Assembly (NCBI RefSeq): GCF_016595215.1
Contig: NZ_JAENHK010000008.1
Location: 186,001 to 250,000 of the forward strand
Source: Chryseobacterium paridis
Lineage (GTDB): Bacteria; Bacteroidota; Bacteroidia; Flavobacteriales; Weeksellaceae
DNA length: 64,000 bases
Reading direction: 5' to 3'
Part shown: piece after piece, positions 26,558 to 35,628 of the stretch
Layout: every line of letters begins with the position of its first letter
Position numbering within the stretch: position 1 is the stretch's first letter
The notes under the pieces: model-generated
Seen by the model: the letters and a program-made list of their open reading frames with translations, nothing else
The model's database searches: none
What the model was told of the DNA's origin: nothing
Made by a program: the position numbers and the translations under genes

Positions 26558-27725
26558 TGGTGGTTTGGATACCTCTTACTGTGCCAAATATCTTAGTGAA
26601 ACACTAGGGTATGATGTGTATGCAGTAACTGTAAATACAGGAGGTTTTTCTAAGAATGAAGAAAAAGAACTGGAAAAGAAGGCCCTGAATCTTGGGGTGA
26701 AAGAGTACAGGTGTATTGACGCTCAGGAAGATTATTATAATTCATGTGTAAAATATCTGATCTTCGGAAATGTATTAAAAAATAATACCTATCCACTTTC
26801 CGTAAGTGCTGAACGTACAATTCAGGCGCAGGAAATTGCCAAATGTGCTTTGGAAATAGAGGCTGATGCTATTGCTCATGGAAGTACAGGAGCGGGTAAT
26901 GACCAGGTTCGTTTTGATCTGATCTTTCAGGTAATGGCTCCGAATGTTGAAATCATTACGCCCATCCGGGATATGGCGCTTTCAAGAGAGGAAGAAATAG
27001 AATTTTTGAAAAGCCATGGTTATGATATGGAATTTCATAAAGCTCAGTACTCTGTTAATAAAGGATTGTGGGGAACTTCTGTTGGAGGGAAAGAAACATT
27101 GACATCAAGAAATTATTTGCCTGAAGAAGCTTTTCCTTCTCAAATTAAAGAAAGTCAACCTTCGGAATTGGAGATAGAATTTAAGAATGGAGAAGTCGTA
27201 GCAGTGAATGGGGAATATTTTGAACATTCTGTTTATGCTATTCAAAAGATTGAACAATTGGCTTCTGCATATGGTATAGGTCGTGATATTCATGTGGGAG
27301 ATACAATCGTTGGGATCAAAGGAAGAGTAGGATTTGAAGCTGCTGCTGCATCTGTTATTATAAAGGCGCATCATTTATTAGAAAAACATACTTTATCTAA
27401 ATACCAACAAATGATGAAGTCTCAGTTATCCGATTGGTATGGAAACTGGCTTCATGAAGCATTATTTTTGGATCCGGTGATGAGAAATATAGAATCTTTC
27501 TTATCTGATTCCCAAGAAACGGTAACAGGAAAAGTTTTTGTAACACTTTATCCATACCGGTTTGTTTTAAATGGTATTGAATCCGAACATGATCTTATGT
27601 ATGATAAATTCGGAAGTTATGGAGAAGCCAACAGAGCATGGAGTGGAGATGATGTAAAAGGATACACTAAAATCGTAAGCAATTCGCTGAATATTTATCA
27701 TCAGATTAATGGAGTGAAGATATGA
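26529..27725 (+). CDS. argG: Argininosuccinate synthase
   Basis: Condenses citrulline and aspartate with ATP to argininosuccinate in the cytoplasm. The 398-residue protein opens with the PP-loop AFSGGLDTSYCAKYL, then shows HGSTGAGNDQVRFD and the block NKGLWGTSVGGKETL. The ATG at 26529 gives the usual N-terminus two residues before the PP-loop strand. It overlaps the upstream acyltransferase by 29 bases and the downstream argC by four (ATGA), a sign of tight translational coupling. Confidence 0.96.
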   Translation: MKKKVILAFSGGLDTSYCAKYLSETLGYDVYAVTVNTGGFSKNEEKELEKKALNLGVKEYRCIDAQEDYYNSCVKYLIFGNVLKNNTYPLSVSAERTIQAQEIAKCALEIEADAIAHGSTGAGNDQVRFDLIFQVMAPNVEIITPIRDMALSREEEIEFLKSHGYDMEFHKAQYSVNKGLWGTSVGGKETLTSRNYLPEEAFPSQIKESQPSELEIEFKNGEVVAVNGEYFEHSVYAIQKIEQLASAYGIGRDIHVGDTIVGIKGRVGFEAAAASVIIKAHHLLEKHTLSKYQQMMKSQLSDWYGNWLHEALFLDPVMRNIESFLSDSQETVTGKVFVTLYPYRFVLNGIESEHDLMYDKFGSYGEANRAWSGDDVKGYTKIVSNSLNIYHQINGVKI

Positions 27726-28684
27726 AGAAGGTAGGAATTGTAGGGGCTAACGGATATACCGGTAGTGAATTGGTGCGTTTGTTAGCTTTTCATCCCAATA
27801 TCGAATTGAGTTTTTTATATAGTCGTTCTAATTCGGGTATCAGGATTTCAGATCTCTACCCGGATTTAGCGACGGTTTGTGAAATGGTGTTGACTGATAA
27901 GCCCGTAGAGGTGGATATTCTTTTTCTATGCCTTCCTCATAAAGAAAGTCAGAATTGGCTGAGCCAAAATGCGGTTGGAGATGATGTGCTGATTATTGAT
28001 CTTGGAAATGATTTTCGTTTAAATGGGGAGTTTAATAATAGAAATTTTATTTATGGACTTCCGGAAATCAATAAAAAAAATCTTTCAGGAGCTAAAAGTA
28101 TTGCGAATCCAGGATGTTTTGCAACAGCTATTCAGCTGGCTTTACTTCCATTGGCGGAAAGAGGATTGCTTAATGAGGTTTACACTACAGGAATCACAGG
28201 ATCGACAGGAGCGGGACAGTCATTACAAGCTACGACACATTTTACCTGGCGTAATGATAATATTTCAGCTTATAAAACTTTAACACATCAGCATGTGGAT
28301 GAAGTTTTACAACAATTGAATTCTTTTAATGAAAAAGAAGTTAGCTTGAATTTTGTTCCATGGCGTGGAGATTTTACCAGAGGGATTTTTACCAGCTCAA
28401 CAGTTAAATCAGATTTAGAGCTTTCAGATATTGAACAATTGTATAGGGAATTTTATGAAGAGGCACCTTTTGTAAAGGTCAGTGAAAAAGCGATTGATTT
28501 AAAACAGGTTGTCAATACGAATCGCTGTGTGATTCATATAGAAAAGAATGAAAATGTAGTTGTTATTCATTCAGCGATTGACAATTTATTAAAAGGAGCT
28601 TCCGGGCAGGCGGTTCAGAATATGAACATAGCGATGGGATGGGAAGAGAATTTGGGACTGAATTTGAAGGCAGTGGGATTTTAG
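27722..28684 (+). CDS. argC: N-acyl-gamma-glutamyl-phosphate reductase
   Basis: NADPH-dependent reductase of the third arginine step. The 320-residue protein has the Rossmann start VGIVGANGYTGSELVRLL, and the catalytic cysteine lies in SIANPGCFATAIQLAL. The stretch TGITGSTGAGQSL and the late His-containing segment THQHVDEVL are also typical. It overlaps argG by four bases (ATGA). A 186-base gap with the composite repeat follows before argD. Confidence 0.96.
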   Translation: MKKVGIVGANGYTGSELVRLLAFHPNIELSFLYSRSNSGIRISDLYPDLATVCEMVLTDKPVEVDILFLCLPHKESQNWLSQNAVGDDVLIIDLGNDFRLNGEFNNRNFIYGLPEINKKNLSGAKSIANPGCFATAIQLALLPLAERGLLNEVYTTGITGSTGAGQSLQATTHFTWRNDNISAYKTLTHQHVDEVLQQLNSFNEKEVSLNFVPWRGDFTRGIFTSSTVKSDLELSDIEQLYREFYEEAPFVKVSEKAIDLKQVVNTNRCVIHIEKNENVVVIHSAIDNLLKGASGQAVQNMNIAMGWEENLGLNLKAVGF

Positions 28685-28689
28685 GGGGA

Positions 28690-28865
28690 ATGTGAAATTG
28701 CAGAATAGCAAAATCGCAAAACTGCAGAATCGCGAAATCGCTTTTGTGGCAGTTAAAATTAACAATCTCCATTTCTTAACCGAATTTAAAATGTGAACCT
28801 AGATCTCGTAACCCGAAACTCGTAACCAAAAATTTTCAACTTTCAATTATCAACTTTCAACTTTA
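28690..28865 (+). repeat. Composite intergenic repeat, site 4 (forward), inside the arg cluster
   Basis: In order: AAATTGCAGAATAGC/AAATCGC words (28690-28740), a diverged core (about 28740-28795, with ACAATCTCCATTTCTTAA), a short CTCGTAACCCGAAACTCGTA tract (28804-28828), and TTTTCAACTTTCAATTATC words up to 28863. It ends just before the argD start codon, so it would form the argD leader if argC and argD are co-transcribed. Confidence 0.75.
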
Positions 28866-28870
28866 AAAAC

Positions 28871-30010
28871 ATGAATTTATTCAACGTATATCAATTATTC
28901 AATATAAATCCTGTAAAAGCTCAGGGATCATTTCTTTGGGATGATAAGGGAGAAAAATATCTTGACTTTTATGGGGGACATGCTGTGATCTCTATTGGTC
29001 ATAATCATCCCCATTATCAAACGAAGCTTAAAGAACAGCTGGAGAAAATATCTTTCTATTCTAATTCTGTACAAAATGAGCTGCAAACTGAGCTTGCGGA
29101 GAAATTAGGAGTATTATCAGGATATGAGGATTATAATCTTTTCCTGTGTAACTCAGGAGCAGAAGCTAATGAGAATGCTTTAAAACTTGCTTCTTTCCAT
29201 AATGGGAAAAGCAAAGTGCTTTATTTTTCAGGATCATTCCACGGAAGAACTTCTGCTGCTGTTTCAGTAACAGATAATCCAAAGATTGTAGCACCTGTTA
29301 ACTATTCTGAACGATTCATTAAATCGGAATGGAACAATATTGAACAATTAGAAGAAGTTTTTAAAACTCAGGGAGATGCCATTTCTTCTGTTATTATTGA
29401 AGGAATTCAGGGTGTAGGCGGAATTATGATTCCTACAACAGGGTTTTTATCTAAAATAAAAGAATTGTGCGATCAGTATGATGCCGTTTTGATTTTGGAT
29501 GAAGTGCAATCAGGATATGGGAGATCTGGTTATTTCTTTGCACATCAGGAATTTGGCATTCAGCCGGATATCATTACAACAGCAAAAGGAATGGGAAATG
29601 GCTTTCCGGTTGGTGGAGTTTTAATCCATCCTAAATTTGAGGCAAGCAATGGTTTGCTGGGAACTACTTTTGGTGGAAATCATTTAGCATGTGCTGCTGC
29701 AATTGCTGTTTTGGATGTAATGAAAGATGAAAATCTTATAGAAAATGCTGAGAGCATGGGGAATTATATCGAAAGTGAAATTAAAGATTTTCCACATATT
29801 AAATCTATCCGAAGGAAGGGGTTGATGATTGGAATAGAGCTGGATAGGGATTGTGCTGAGGTGAGGAAGAGTCTGCTATACGATCATTATATTTTTACAG
29901 GAAATTCTAATGATAAAGCGGTGCTGAGGATTCTTCCGGCACTTAATATCAGGAAAGTGGAGACTGATCTTTTCATCAGTGCTTTGAGGGAAGTGTTGGG
30001 GAAGCTGTGA
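28871..30010 (+). CDS. argD: N-acylornithine aminotransferase (class III, PLP)
   Basis: Transfers an amino group from glutamate to N-acylglutamate semialdehyde with pyridoxal phosphate. The 379-residue protein shows CNSGAEANENALKLA, SFHGRTSAAVSVTDN, the cofactor-binding VLILDEVQSGYGRSG and the Schiff-base lysine in TTAKGMGNGFPVGG. The length is slightly short of E. coli ArgD but normal for the family. In Bacteroidota the substrate is probably the succinylated intermediate, judged from the neighbouring ArgF'. Confidence 0.95.
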   Translation: MNLFNVYQLFNINPVKAQGSFLWDDKGEKYLDFYGGHAVISIGHNHPHYQTKLKEQLEKISFYSNSVQNELQTELAEKLGVLSGYEDYNLFLCNSGAEANENALKLASFHNGKSKVLYFSGSFHGRTSAAVSVTDNPKIVAPVNYSERFIKSEWNNIEQLEEVFKTQGDAISSVIIEGIQGVGGIMIPTTGFLSKIKELCDQYDAVLILDEVQSGYGRSGYFFAHQEFGIQPDIITTAKGMGNGFPVGGVLIHPKFEASNGLLGTTFGGNHLACAAAIAVLDVMKDENLIENAESMGNYIESEIKDFPHIKSIRRKGLMIGIELDRDCAEVRKSLLYDHYIFTGNSNDKAVLRILPALNIRKVETDLFISALREVLGKL

Positions 30011-30012
30011 GA

Positions 30013-30115
30013 GAGTGAAACTGTAAAATTGCGAAAAGGCGAAAAGGCGAAAGGGCAAAAAGGCAAAATTGCAGAATCGTAAAATTGTAAAAAGGCAAAA
30101 TTGCTAAACTACAGT
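30013..30115. repeat. AAATTGC/GGCGAAAAGGC word tract
   Basis: Directly after argD the words AAATTGCG, AAAAGGCG, AAAGGCAAAATTGC and AGAATCGTAAAATTG alternate for about 100 bases. This is the first module of the composite repeat without its core. A GATTGTCATTCCGTAGGAAT block at 30144-30163 belongs to the GTCATT-type repeat family. Confidence 0.65.
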
Positions 30116-30199
30116 AAACACAAATTTAGGCTATAACATAAGGATTGTCATTCCGTAGGAATCTAAACAATTATGTTAGTGTCTTAGTTAGGATGTTTA

Positions 30200-30319
30200 A
30201 ACCACAAAAGTCACAAAAGTTTTTAACACTTTAGTGATTTTAAGTTACAACTGAGTGCTTAATATGAGCACTTAAATGTTCTAAAGTGTTTAAATAGAAC
30301 TTTTGTGCCTTTTGTGGTT
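30200..30319. repeat. Long imperfect inverted repeat upstream of argF'
   Basis: The left arm (30200-30234) and right arm (30281-30319) are near-complementary over about 35 bases. Both ends read AACCACAAAAG(T/G)CACAAAAG when taken inward. A smaller inverted repeat (AGTGCT with AGCACT) lies in the centre. It could fold as a large hairpin in RNA or be a non-autonomous mobile element. A half-copy resembling the left arm occurs near 54418-54455. Together with the word tract it fills the 355-base gap before argF'. Confidence 0.7.
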
Positions 30320-30365
30320 GAGAAATAAAAATAGGAGTCAATAGACCATCAAATAAATTAATCAA

Positions 30366-31328
30366 ATGAAAAATTTTACCGCTGTAAGTGATATTGAAAG
30401 CTTACAGGAAATCATAAAAAAAGCTTTATATATAAAAGAGAATCCCCTTGGGGAAAATGAAAAAGGAAAGGGAAAAACTATAGGACTTGTATTTTTGAAT
30501 TCAAGTTTAAGAACACGTTTAAGCAGTCAGATTGCAGCCCAAAATTTAGGGTTAAATGTTTTAACGCTGAATGCAGCTCAAGAAGCATGGAATCTGGAAT
30601 TTGCCGATGGTGCTGTAATGAACGGTGATACGGTAGAGCATATTAAAGATGCGATAGAGGTGCTAAATCAATATTGTGATATCATTGCAGTTCGTTGCTT
30701 TGCTGGGATGAAAAGTAAAGAAGATGATGTTAATGAAAGTATTTTGAGCCAGTTTGAGAAACATGCAAAAGTTCCGGTTATTTCCTTAGAGTCGGCAACA
30801 CGTCACCCATTACAGAGTTTGGCGGACTGTATTACCATCACGGAAAACTGGAAAGAAGAAAGAAAACCAAAGGTTGTTCTAACCTGGGCGCCACATATCA
30901 AGCCCATTGCTCAAGCTGTAGGAAATTCTTTTACAGAATGGATGCAGGAAATGGATGTAGATTTTGTGATCACGAATCCGGAAGGATACGATTTAGATAT
31001 CAACTTTACAAAAGATACACCGGTTATTCATAACCAGGATGAAGCGTTAAAAGATGCTGATTTTATTTATGTAAAAAACTGGTCATCTTTTGATGAGTAT
31101 GCTACGATGCCAGAAGTACAGGACAATTGGATGCTGACTGGTGAGAAATTAGCCAAAACAAATAATGGAAAAGTAATGCACTGTCTTCCGGTTCGTCGTA
31201 ATGTGGAATTAAGTGATGAAGTAATGGATAGTGAAAATTCTATTATTTATCAGCAGGCTAAAAACCGTATTTTCTCTGCGCAGGCTGTGTTTAGTGAAAT
31301 TTTAGATGAAATCAATTCGGATAAATAA
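30366..31328 (+). CDS. argF': N-succinyl/acetylornithine transcarbamylase (ArgF')
   Basis: Carbamoylates an N-acylornithine with carbamoyl phosphate, replacing the ordinary ornithine step. The 320-residue protein has the carbamoyl phosphate loop SSLRTRLSSQ, ATRHPLQSLADC and HCLPVRRNVELSDEV, and aligns in length with Bacteroides fragilis SOTCase. In that family residue 90 (P90 in B. fragilis, E92 in Xanthomonas AOTCase) sets specificity. Here it is Val90 in MNGDTVEHI. Mutating Glu92 to Pro, Ser, Ala or Val is reported to turn AOTCase into SOTCase, so succinylornithine is the predicted substrate. Confidence 0.93.
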   Translation: MKNFTAVSDIESLQEIIKKALYIKENPLGENEKGKGKTIGLVFLNSSLRTRLSSQIAAQNLGLNVLTLNAAQEAWNLEFADGAVMNGDTVEHIKDAIEVLNQYCDIIAVRCFAGMKSKEDDVNESILSQFEKHAKVPVISLESATRHPLQSLADCITITENWKEERKPKVVLTWAPHIKPIAQAVGNSFTEWMQEMDVDFVITNPEGYDLDINFTKDTPVIHNQDEALKDADFIYVKNWSSFDEYATMPEVQDNWMLTGEKLAKTNNGKVMHCLPVRRNVELSDEVMDSENSIIYQQAKNRIFSAQAVFSEILDEINSDK

Positions 31329-31334
31329 TTGGCC

Positions 31335-32129
31335 ATGAAAGAGAAACTTTTTGTTATAAAAATAGGAGGTGCTTTAATTGATGATGAAGAATTGTTAAGT
31401 CATTTTTTGGAGCAGTTTTCTGAAATTAAAGAAAAGAAGATTCTTGTGCATGGAGGAGGGAAATTGGCAACGACACTAGCTGATAAATTGGGAATTGAGC
31501 AAAAATTAATTAACGGAAGAAGAATCACAGATAAGGATACCCTGGATATTGTGGCGATGGTTTATGCAGGTGGAATTAACAAAAATATCGTAGCGAAACT
31601 TCAACAGAAGAAGTGTAAGGCTATCGGATTTTCCGGGGCTGATGCGAACTTAATTAAAGCTAAAAAAAGAGAACACGCAGAAATTGATTTCGGATTTGTG
31701 GGAGATATCGAGAAGAAAAGTGTCAATAATAAGTTGATATCAAAATTAATTAAACTCGAACTGGTTCCTGTATTTTCTGCGATTACCCACGATAAAAAAG
31801 GAAATCTATTCAATACCAATGCAGATACGATCGCATCAGTGATCGCGCAGGCTTTATCAGAGAAATATGATGTAGAGCTATTGTACTGTTTTGATAAAGA
31901 AGGGGTGTTGGAAGATGTAAATGATCCTGATTCAGTTATTAAAAGTGTATCTCAGGAAGATTTTTCATCTTTAAATGAAGCTGGAAAGTTGCATAAAGGT
32001 ATTTTACCCAAGCTTGAAAATGCATTCGGAGCTATTAATAATAATGTAAATAAGGTATTCTTGATTAAAGAGACCCAACTGAAAAACCATATAGAAAATC
32101 ATCATGCAGGAACTGAAATCCGTTTATAG
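31335..32129 (+). CDS. argB: N-acylglutamate kinase
   Basis: Phosphorylates the gamma-carboxyl of N-acylglutamate with ATP, the second arginine step. The 264-residue amino acid kinase has FVIKIGGALIDDEE, the substrate/phosphate loop VHGGGKLATTLADKLG and NGRRITDKDTLDI, and late NTNADTIASVIAQAL. The ATG at 31335 is preferred over a TTG at 31329. The start lies six bases after argF', and the 3' end overlaps argE by 26 bases. Confidence 0.93.
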   Translation: MKEKLFVIKIGGALIDDEELLSHFLEQFSEIKEKKILVHGGGKLATTLADKLGIEQKLINGRRITDKDTLDIVAMVYAGGINKNIVAKLQQKKCKAIGFSGADANLIKAKKREHAEIDFGFVGDIEKKSVNNKLISKLIKLELVPVFSAITHDKKGNLFNTNADTIASVIAQALSEKYDVELLYCFDKEGVLEDVNDPDSVIKSVSQEDFSSLNEAGKLHKGILPKLENAFGAINNNVNKVFLIKETQLKNHIENHHAGTEIRL

Positions 32130-33186
32130 CCAGGAAGAACTATTCAATAACGCAATTGAATTGTTAAAAAAACTGATTGAAATTCCATCATTCAGTAAAG
32201 ATGAATATAATACCTCTGTAGAAATTGAAAGTTTTTTCAAAAAGCACCAAATTCCTGCAAAACGGTTTAAAAATAATATCTGGGCTGTAAATAAACATTT
32301 CGATGAAGCTAAACCTTCTGTTTTACTGAATACCCATCATGATACGGTAAAGCCTAATAAGGCCTATACTTTGGATCCATTTGTGGCTATTGAAAAAGAT
32401 GGGAAGTTGTATGGATTAGGGAGTAATGATGCAGGAGCTTCATTGGTTTCTTTAGCACAGACTTTTTTACATTTTTATGAAAGAGAAGATTTAAAATATA
32501 ATTTAATTATCGCCCTGACAGCAGAGGAGGAGATTTCAGGGTTTGATGGAATTGAAGCTTTATTTTCACAGTTACCCAATGTAGAATTGGCTATTGTAGG
32601 AGAGCCTACGCAGATGAATCTTGCCATTGCAGAAAAAGGACTTTTAGTCATTGATGGAGAAATGAAGGGAACTCCTTCTCATGCTGCTCATCCTAATGAT
32701 GATAATGCTATTATAAAATGTATGCAGGATCTTCAGCATATTACAAATTTTAAATTCCCAAAGGTTTCAGACTATTTGGGAGAAGTTAAAATTACACTAT
32801 CAGGGATTCACGCCGGAGTTCAGCATAATGTAGTTCCGGAGGCATGCAATTTCACTTTGGATGTAAGGGTTACGGATGAATATACGAATGAGGAAGCTTT
32901 TGAAATTATTCAGTCACAGATGAAATCAAACCTTACGGCAAGGTCTTTCAGGCTGAATTCTTCAAAAATAGAATTGGATCATCCTTTCGTACAGGCTGGT
33001 ATAGCAATGGGAAGGACAACGTATGGATCTCCAACGTCTTCAGATCAGGCAATCATTCCCTGTACATCTGTTAAAATGGGTCCAGGGGACAGTAGGCGCT
33101 CTCACACGGCGGATGAATTTATAGAGATCAATGAAATAAAAGAGGGTATAGATATTTATATCCGGATTCTGGAAAAGGTTTTATAA
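32104..33186 (+). CDS. argE: M20-family N-acylornithine/citrulline deacylase (ArgE-like)
   Basis: A zinc peptidase-like hydrolase expected to remove the acyl group after the ArgF' step, so acting on N-acylcitrulline. The 360-residue protein has the metal ligands of the M20 family: LNTHHDTVKPN, LGSNDAGAS, the catalytic Glu pair in LTAEEEISG, VGEPTQMNLA, and the dimerisation-domain His in GTPSHAAHPNDDNAI. The start overlaps argB by 26 bases; no later in-frame ATG precedes the conserved region, so this start was kept. Confidence 0.93.
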   Translation: MQELKSVYSQEELFNNAIELLKKLIEIPSFSKDEYNTSVEIESFFKKHQIPAKRFKNNIWAVNKHFDEAKPSVLLNTHHDTVKPNKAYTLDPFVAIEKDGKLYGLGSNDAGASLVSLAQTFLHFYEREDLKYNLIIALTAEEEISGFDGIEALFSQLPNVELAIVGEPTQMNLAIAEKGLLVIDGEMKGTPSHAAHPNDDNAIIKCMQDLQHITNFKFPKVSDYLGEVKITLSGIHAGVQHNVVPEACNFTLDVRVTDEYTNEEAFEIIQSQMKSNLTARSFRLNSSKIELDHPFVQAGIAMGRTTYGSPTSSDQAIIPCTSVKMGPGDSRRSHTADEFIEINEIKEGIDIYIRILEKVL

Positions 33187-33481
33187 GAAGGGAAGATAGA
33201 AGATGGAAGAACGAAGTTGTAGAGGTTTGTTATTAACTTTCAGCATCGAGCTTCAAAGCTTCCAGCCTAATCAAAAATGTTTTGACCCAGCATGGTAATA
33301 ATGAAGTAGCAGTTTTTAATAAGATTTATGCAAAAAGAAAATTAAAAATGAAAAACTTGATTGAATGTGGAAGATGTTATAGTTTTTTCAACAAGTAGGA
33401 GATATCATGCTGAGGACAAAACAAAATAGTACGAACCTTATCCAAAATCGAATTACACAATAATATTTTAAATAAACAATT
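33187..33481. other. Gap between argE and argH
   Basis: A gap of 295 bases with no gene. A GGAAGATAGAAGATGGAAGA tract (33190-33209) and a CATCGAGCTTCAAAGCTTCC tract (33244-33263) are word-like sequences similar in style to the composite repeat. The last 60 bases are AT-rich without a clear TTTG/TAnnTTTG promoter. Confidence 0.5.
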
Positions 33482-34786
33482 ATGAAAAAGATATGGCAGA
33501 AAGATGATCTTGCCACCAATATATTAGTCAATCAGTTTACAGTAGGCAAGGACCTTGATTTCGATGAGCGATTAGCGAAATATGATGTTAAAGGTTCAAT
33601 GGCGCACTGTAAAATGCTTGCAGAGGTTGGAATTATTTCCAATGAAGAATCAGTACAGATGACTTCTGTTTTGTCGATGATATTAGAAGATATTGAAAAT
33701 GGAAGCTTTGAAATTGATAAAGAAGCCGAAGATATCCATTCTCAGATTGAAGCGATCCTTATTGAAAAACTAGGAGATACCGGAAAAAAGATTCACACAG
33801 CGAGATCAAGAAATGATCAGGTTTTACTGGATATTAAATTATATCTGCTGGATGAGATCCGTGAAATTGCAAGTCTTACCGATGAATTTTTCCAATTGTT
33901 GATAGGATTGGCAGAGCAGCATAAAAATGTATTGCTTCCAGGATATACCCATTTGCAGATTGCAATGCCATCATCTTTCGGATTGTGGTTTGGAGCATAT
34001 GCAGAAGCATTATTGGATGATGTCGAAATGCTGTTTTCAGTCAAAAATATCATTAATAAAAATCCTTTGGGATCTGCAGCCGGATATGGTTCTTCCTTTC
34101 CGATCGATCGTGAAAGTACGACCTATAATCTTGGGTTTCAAACAATGAATTATAATGCAGTGTATGCTCAGATGACTCGAGGTAAATCTGAAAAAATGCT
34201 GGCGATGGCAATGGCTACTTTAGCAGGAACCCTTGGGAAATTCGCTTATGATGTATGTTTATATTTGAGTCAGAATTTTGATTTTATAAGCTTTCCAAAG
34301 GAATTTACAACGGGAAGCAGTATCATGCCTCATAAGAAGAATCCAGATATTTTCGAGTTGGTACGAGCGAGATGTAACAGAATTCAAGCTTTACCGAATG
34401 AACTTATTTTGTTGACCAACAATCTTCCTTCCGGCTATCACAGAGATGTGCAACTGACTAAAGAAATTCTTTTTCCAGGTATTGATTCTTTAAAGGAATG
34501 TCTTGAGATCTTAAATTATACTGTGCCTAATATTAAGGTAAGAAACGGTATTTTGGAAGAAGGAAAATATAAATACCTTTTCAGTGTAGAGAAAATTAAT
34601 GAAGAGATTAAAAAAGGAAGTTCTTTCCGTGATGCTTATATCAAAGTAGGAAGAGAAATAGAGAATGATGAGTTTGAGTTCGAAATTGGAAATCTAAGTC
34701 AGACCCATCAGGGCAGCATAGGGAATCTTTGTCTGGATAAAGTAAGTTATCAGTTTAATAAATTGAAGAGTAAAATATTAGGGTAG
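33482..34786 (+). CDS. argH: Argininosuccinate lyase
   Basis: Splits argininosuccinate into arginine and fumarate, the last step of the pathway. The 434-residue fumarase/aspartase-fold protein shows HTARSRNDQVLLDIKLYL, GYTHLQIAMPSSFGLW and the superfamily signature GSSIMPHKKNPD with the catalytic serine loop. The length is normal. It is separated from argE by 295 bases, so it may have its own promoter. Confidence 0.96.
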   Translation: MKKIWQKDDLATNILVNQFTVGKDLDFDERLAKYDVKGSMAHCKMLAEVGIISNEESVQMTSVLSMILEDIENGSFEIDKEAEDIHSQIEAILIEKLGDTGKKIHTARSRNDQVLLDIKLYLLDEIREIASLTDEFFQLLIGLAEQHKNVLLPGYTHLQIAMPSSFGLWFGAYAEALLDDVEMLFSVKNIINKNPLGSAAGYGSSFPIDRESTTYNLGFQTMNYNAVYAQMTRGKSEKMLAMAMATLAGTLGKFAYDVCLYLSQNFDFISFPKEFTTGSSIMPHKKNPDIFELVRARCNRIQALPNELILLTNNLPSGYHRDVQLTKEILFPGIDSLKECLEILNYTVPNIKVRNGILEEGKYKYLFSVEKINEEIKKGSSFRDAYIKVGREIENDEFEFEIGNLSQTHQGSIGNLCLDKVSYQFNKLKSKILG

Positions 34787-34799
34787 ATAGATTTCTCGT

Positions 34800-35040
34800 T
34801 TGTTGAAATGACAGCAGTATATTGGATTTCTGATCTGGCAAAAAGGCGAAAAGGCAAAATTGCTGAATCGCTAAATCGTAAAATAGCTAATTTGCTATTA
34901 GGCCATTATGCTATTTTGCCCTAATCTAGAGATGAGAAAAGATTTCTCCTTCGTCGAAATGACAAGTGTGGAATTTAGCAGTTTGACAAATTAGCAGTTT
35001 GCGATTTCGCTTTTTCGCCATTATGCCTTTTTGCCCAAAA
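34800..35040. repeat. AAATTGC/AAATCGC word tract with GTCATTTCGACGAAGG-type repeats
   Basis: Between argH and the Lrp gene, two GTCATT-type copies (34793-34812 and the better copy 34938-34962, which on the - strand reads GTCATTTCGACGAAGGAGAA) flank a tract of GGCGAAAAGGCAAAATTGC and CGCTAAATCGTAAAATAGC words. A further tract at 34975-35040 has TTAGCAGTTTGCGATTTCGC words. No gene is present. Confidence 0.7.
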
Positions 35041-35042
35041 AA

Positions 35043-35504
35043 CTAATCAAGGTCAATCTTAAACTTGGTTGATTTTTTCACCTCGTGTAAGACGATGGAA
35101 CTATGGTATTGTCCAATATTAGGGATGTTTGAGATCACGCTCACTGCGAAGTCGTTATAAGAGTTGATATCTTTGGCAATGATCTTCAGCATATAATCAT
35201 ATTCGCCGGAAAGGCTTATGATTTCCTGAACTTCATCATATTTACCAATATTCTTTTCAAAGGTTTCCAGTACTTTTTTAGATTGTTCTTTGAGACGAAC
35301 GTTGCAGTAAACAACAATATTGAGTCCTAATTTTTCACGATTTAAGAGACCCACATATTTTTCAATGACTCCCTGTTTCTCCAATTGCTTGATTCGTTCA
35401 TAGGTCGGAGTGAAGGTAAGACCAATCTTCTCAGAGATTTCCTTTACAGATAAAGTAGAGTCTTCCTGAATAATACTGAGAATCATTTTGTCTTTGGCGT
35501 CCAT
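35043..35504 (-). CDS. Lrp/AsnC-family transcriptional regulator
   Basis: A 153-residue feast/famine regulator. Residues about 5-60 form the winged helix (ILSIIQEDSTLSVKEISEKI and TPTYERIKQLEKQGVIEKY), and residues about 65-145 form the RAM ligand-binding domain with the glycine-containing turn ISLSGEYDYMLKI. Such proteins bind amino acids and form octamers. It is placed between the arg cluster and the pyr/car operon and is divergent from the latter, so control of either is plausible; nothing in the sequence proves it. Confidence 0.93.
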   Translation of the reverse strand: MDAKDKMILSIIQEDSTLSVKEISEKIGLTFTPTYERIKQLEKQGVIEKYVGLLNREKLGLNIVVYCNVRLKEQSKKVLETFEKNIGKYDEVQEIISLSGEYDYMLKIIAKDINSYNDFAVSVISNIPNIGQYHSSIVLHEVKKSTKFKIDLD

Positions 35505-35591
35505 ATGAGCAATTTGAATTTTAACAAAAATATTAAGAAAAAATGAGAATAAGGTGTGATTGAAGTTTTTTAATTTTTTTAGAACTTTAGT

Positions 35592-35622
35592 TTTGTCAAT
35601 TCGGTTAATTGTTATATCTTTG
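35592..35622 (+). promoter_or_regulatory. Promoter of the pyrB-carAB operon
   Basis: TTTG at 35592-35595 and TATCTTTG at 35615-35622 are separated by 19 bases, an exact match to the Bacteroidota TTTG-N19-TAnnTTTG form. Transcription should begin near 35627-35630, at or next to the leader ORF start. Confidence 0.82.
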
Positions 35623-35628
35623 CACCTA

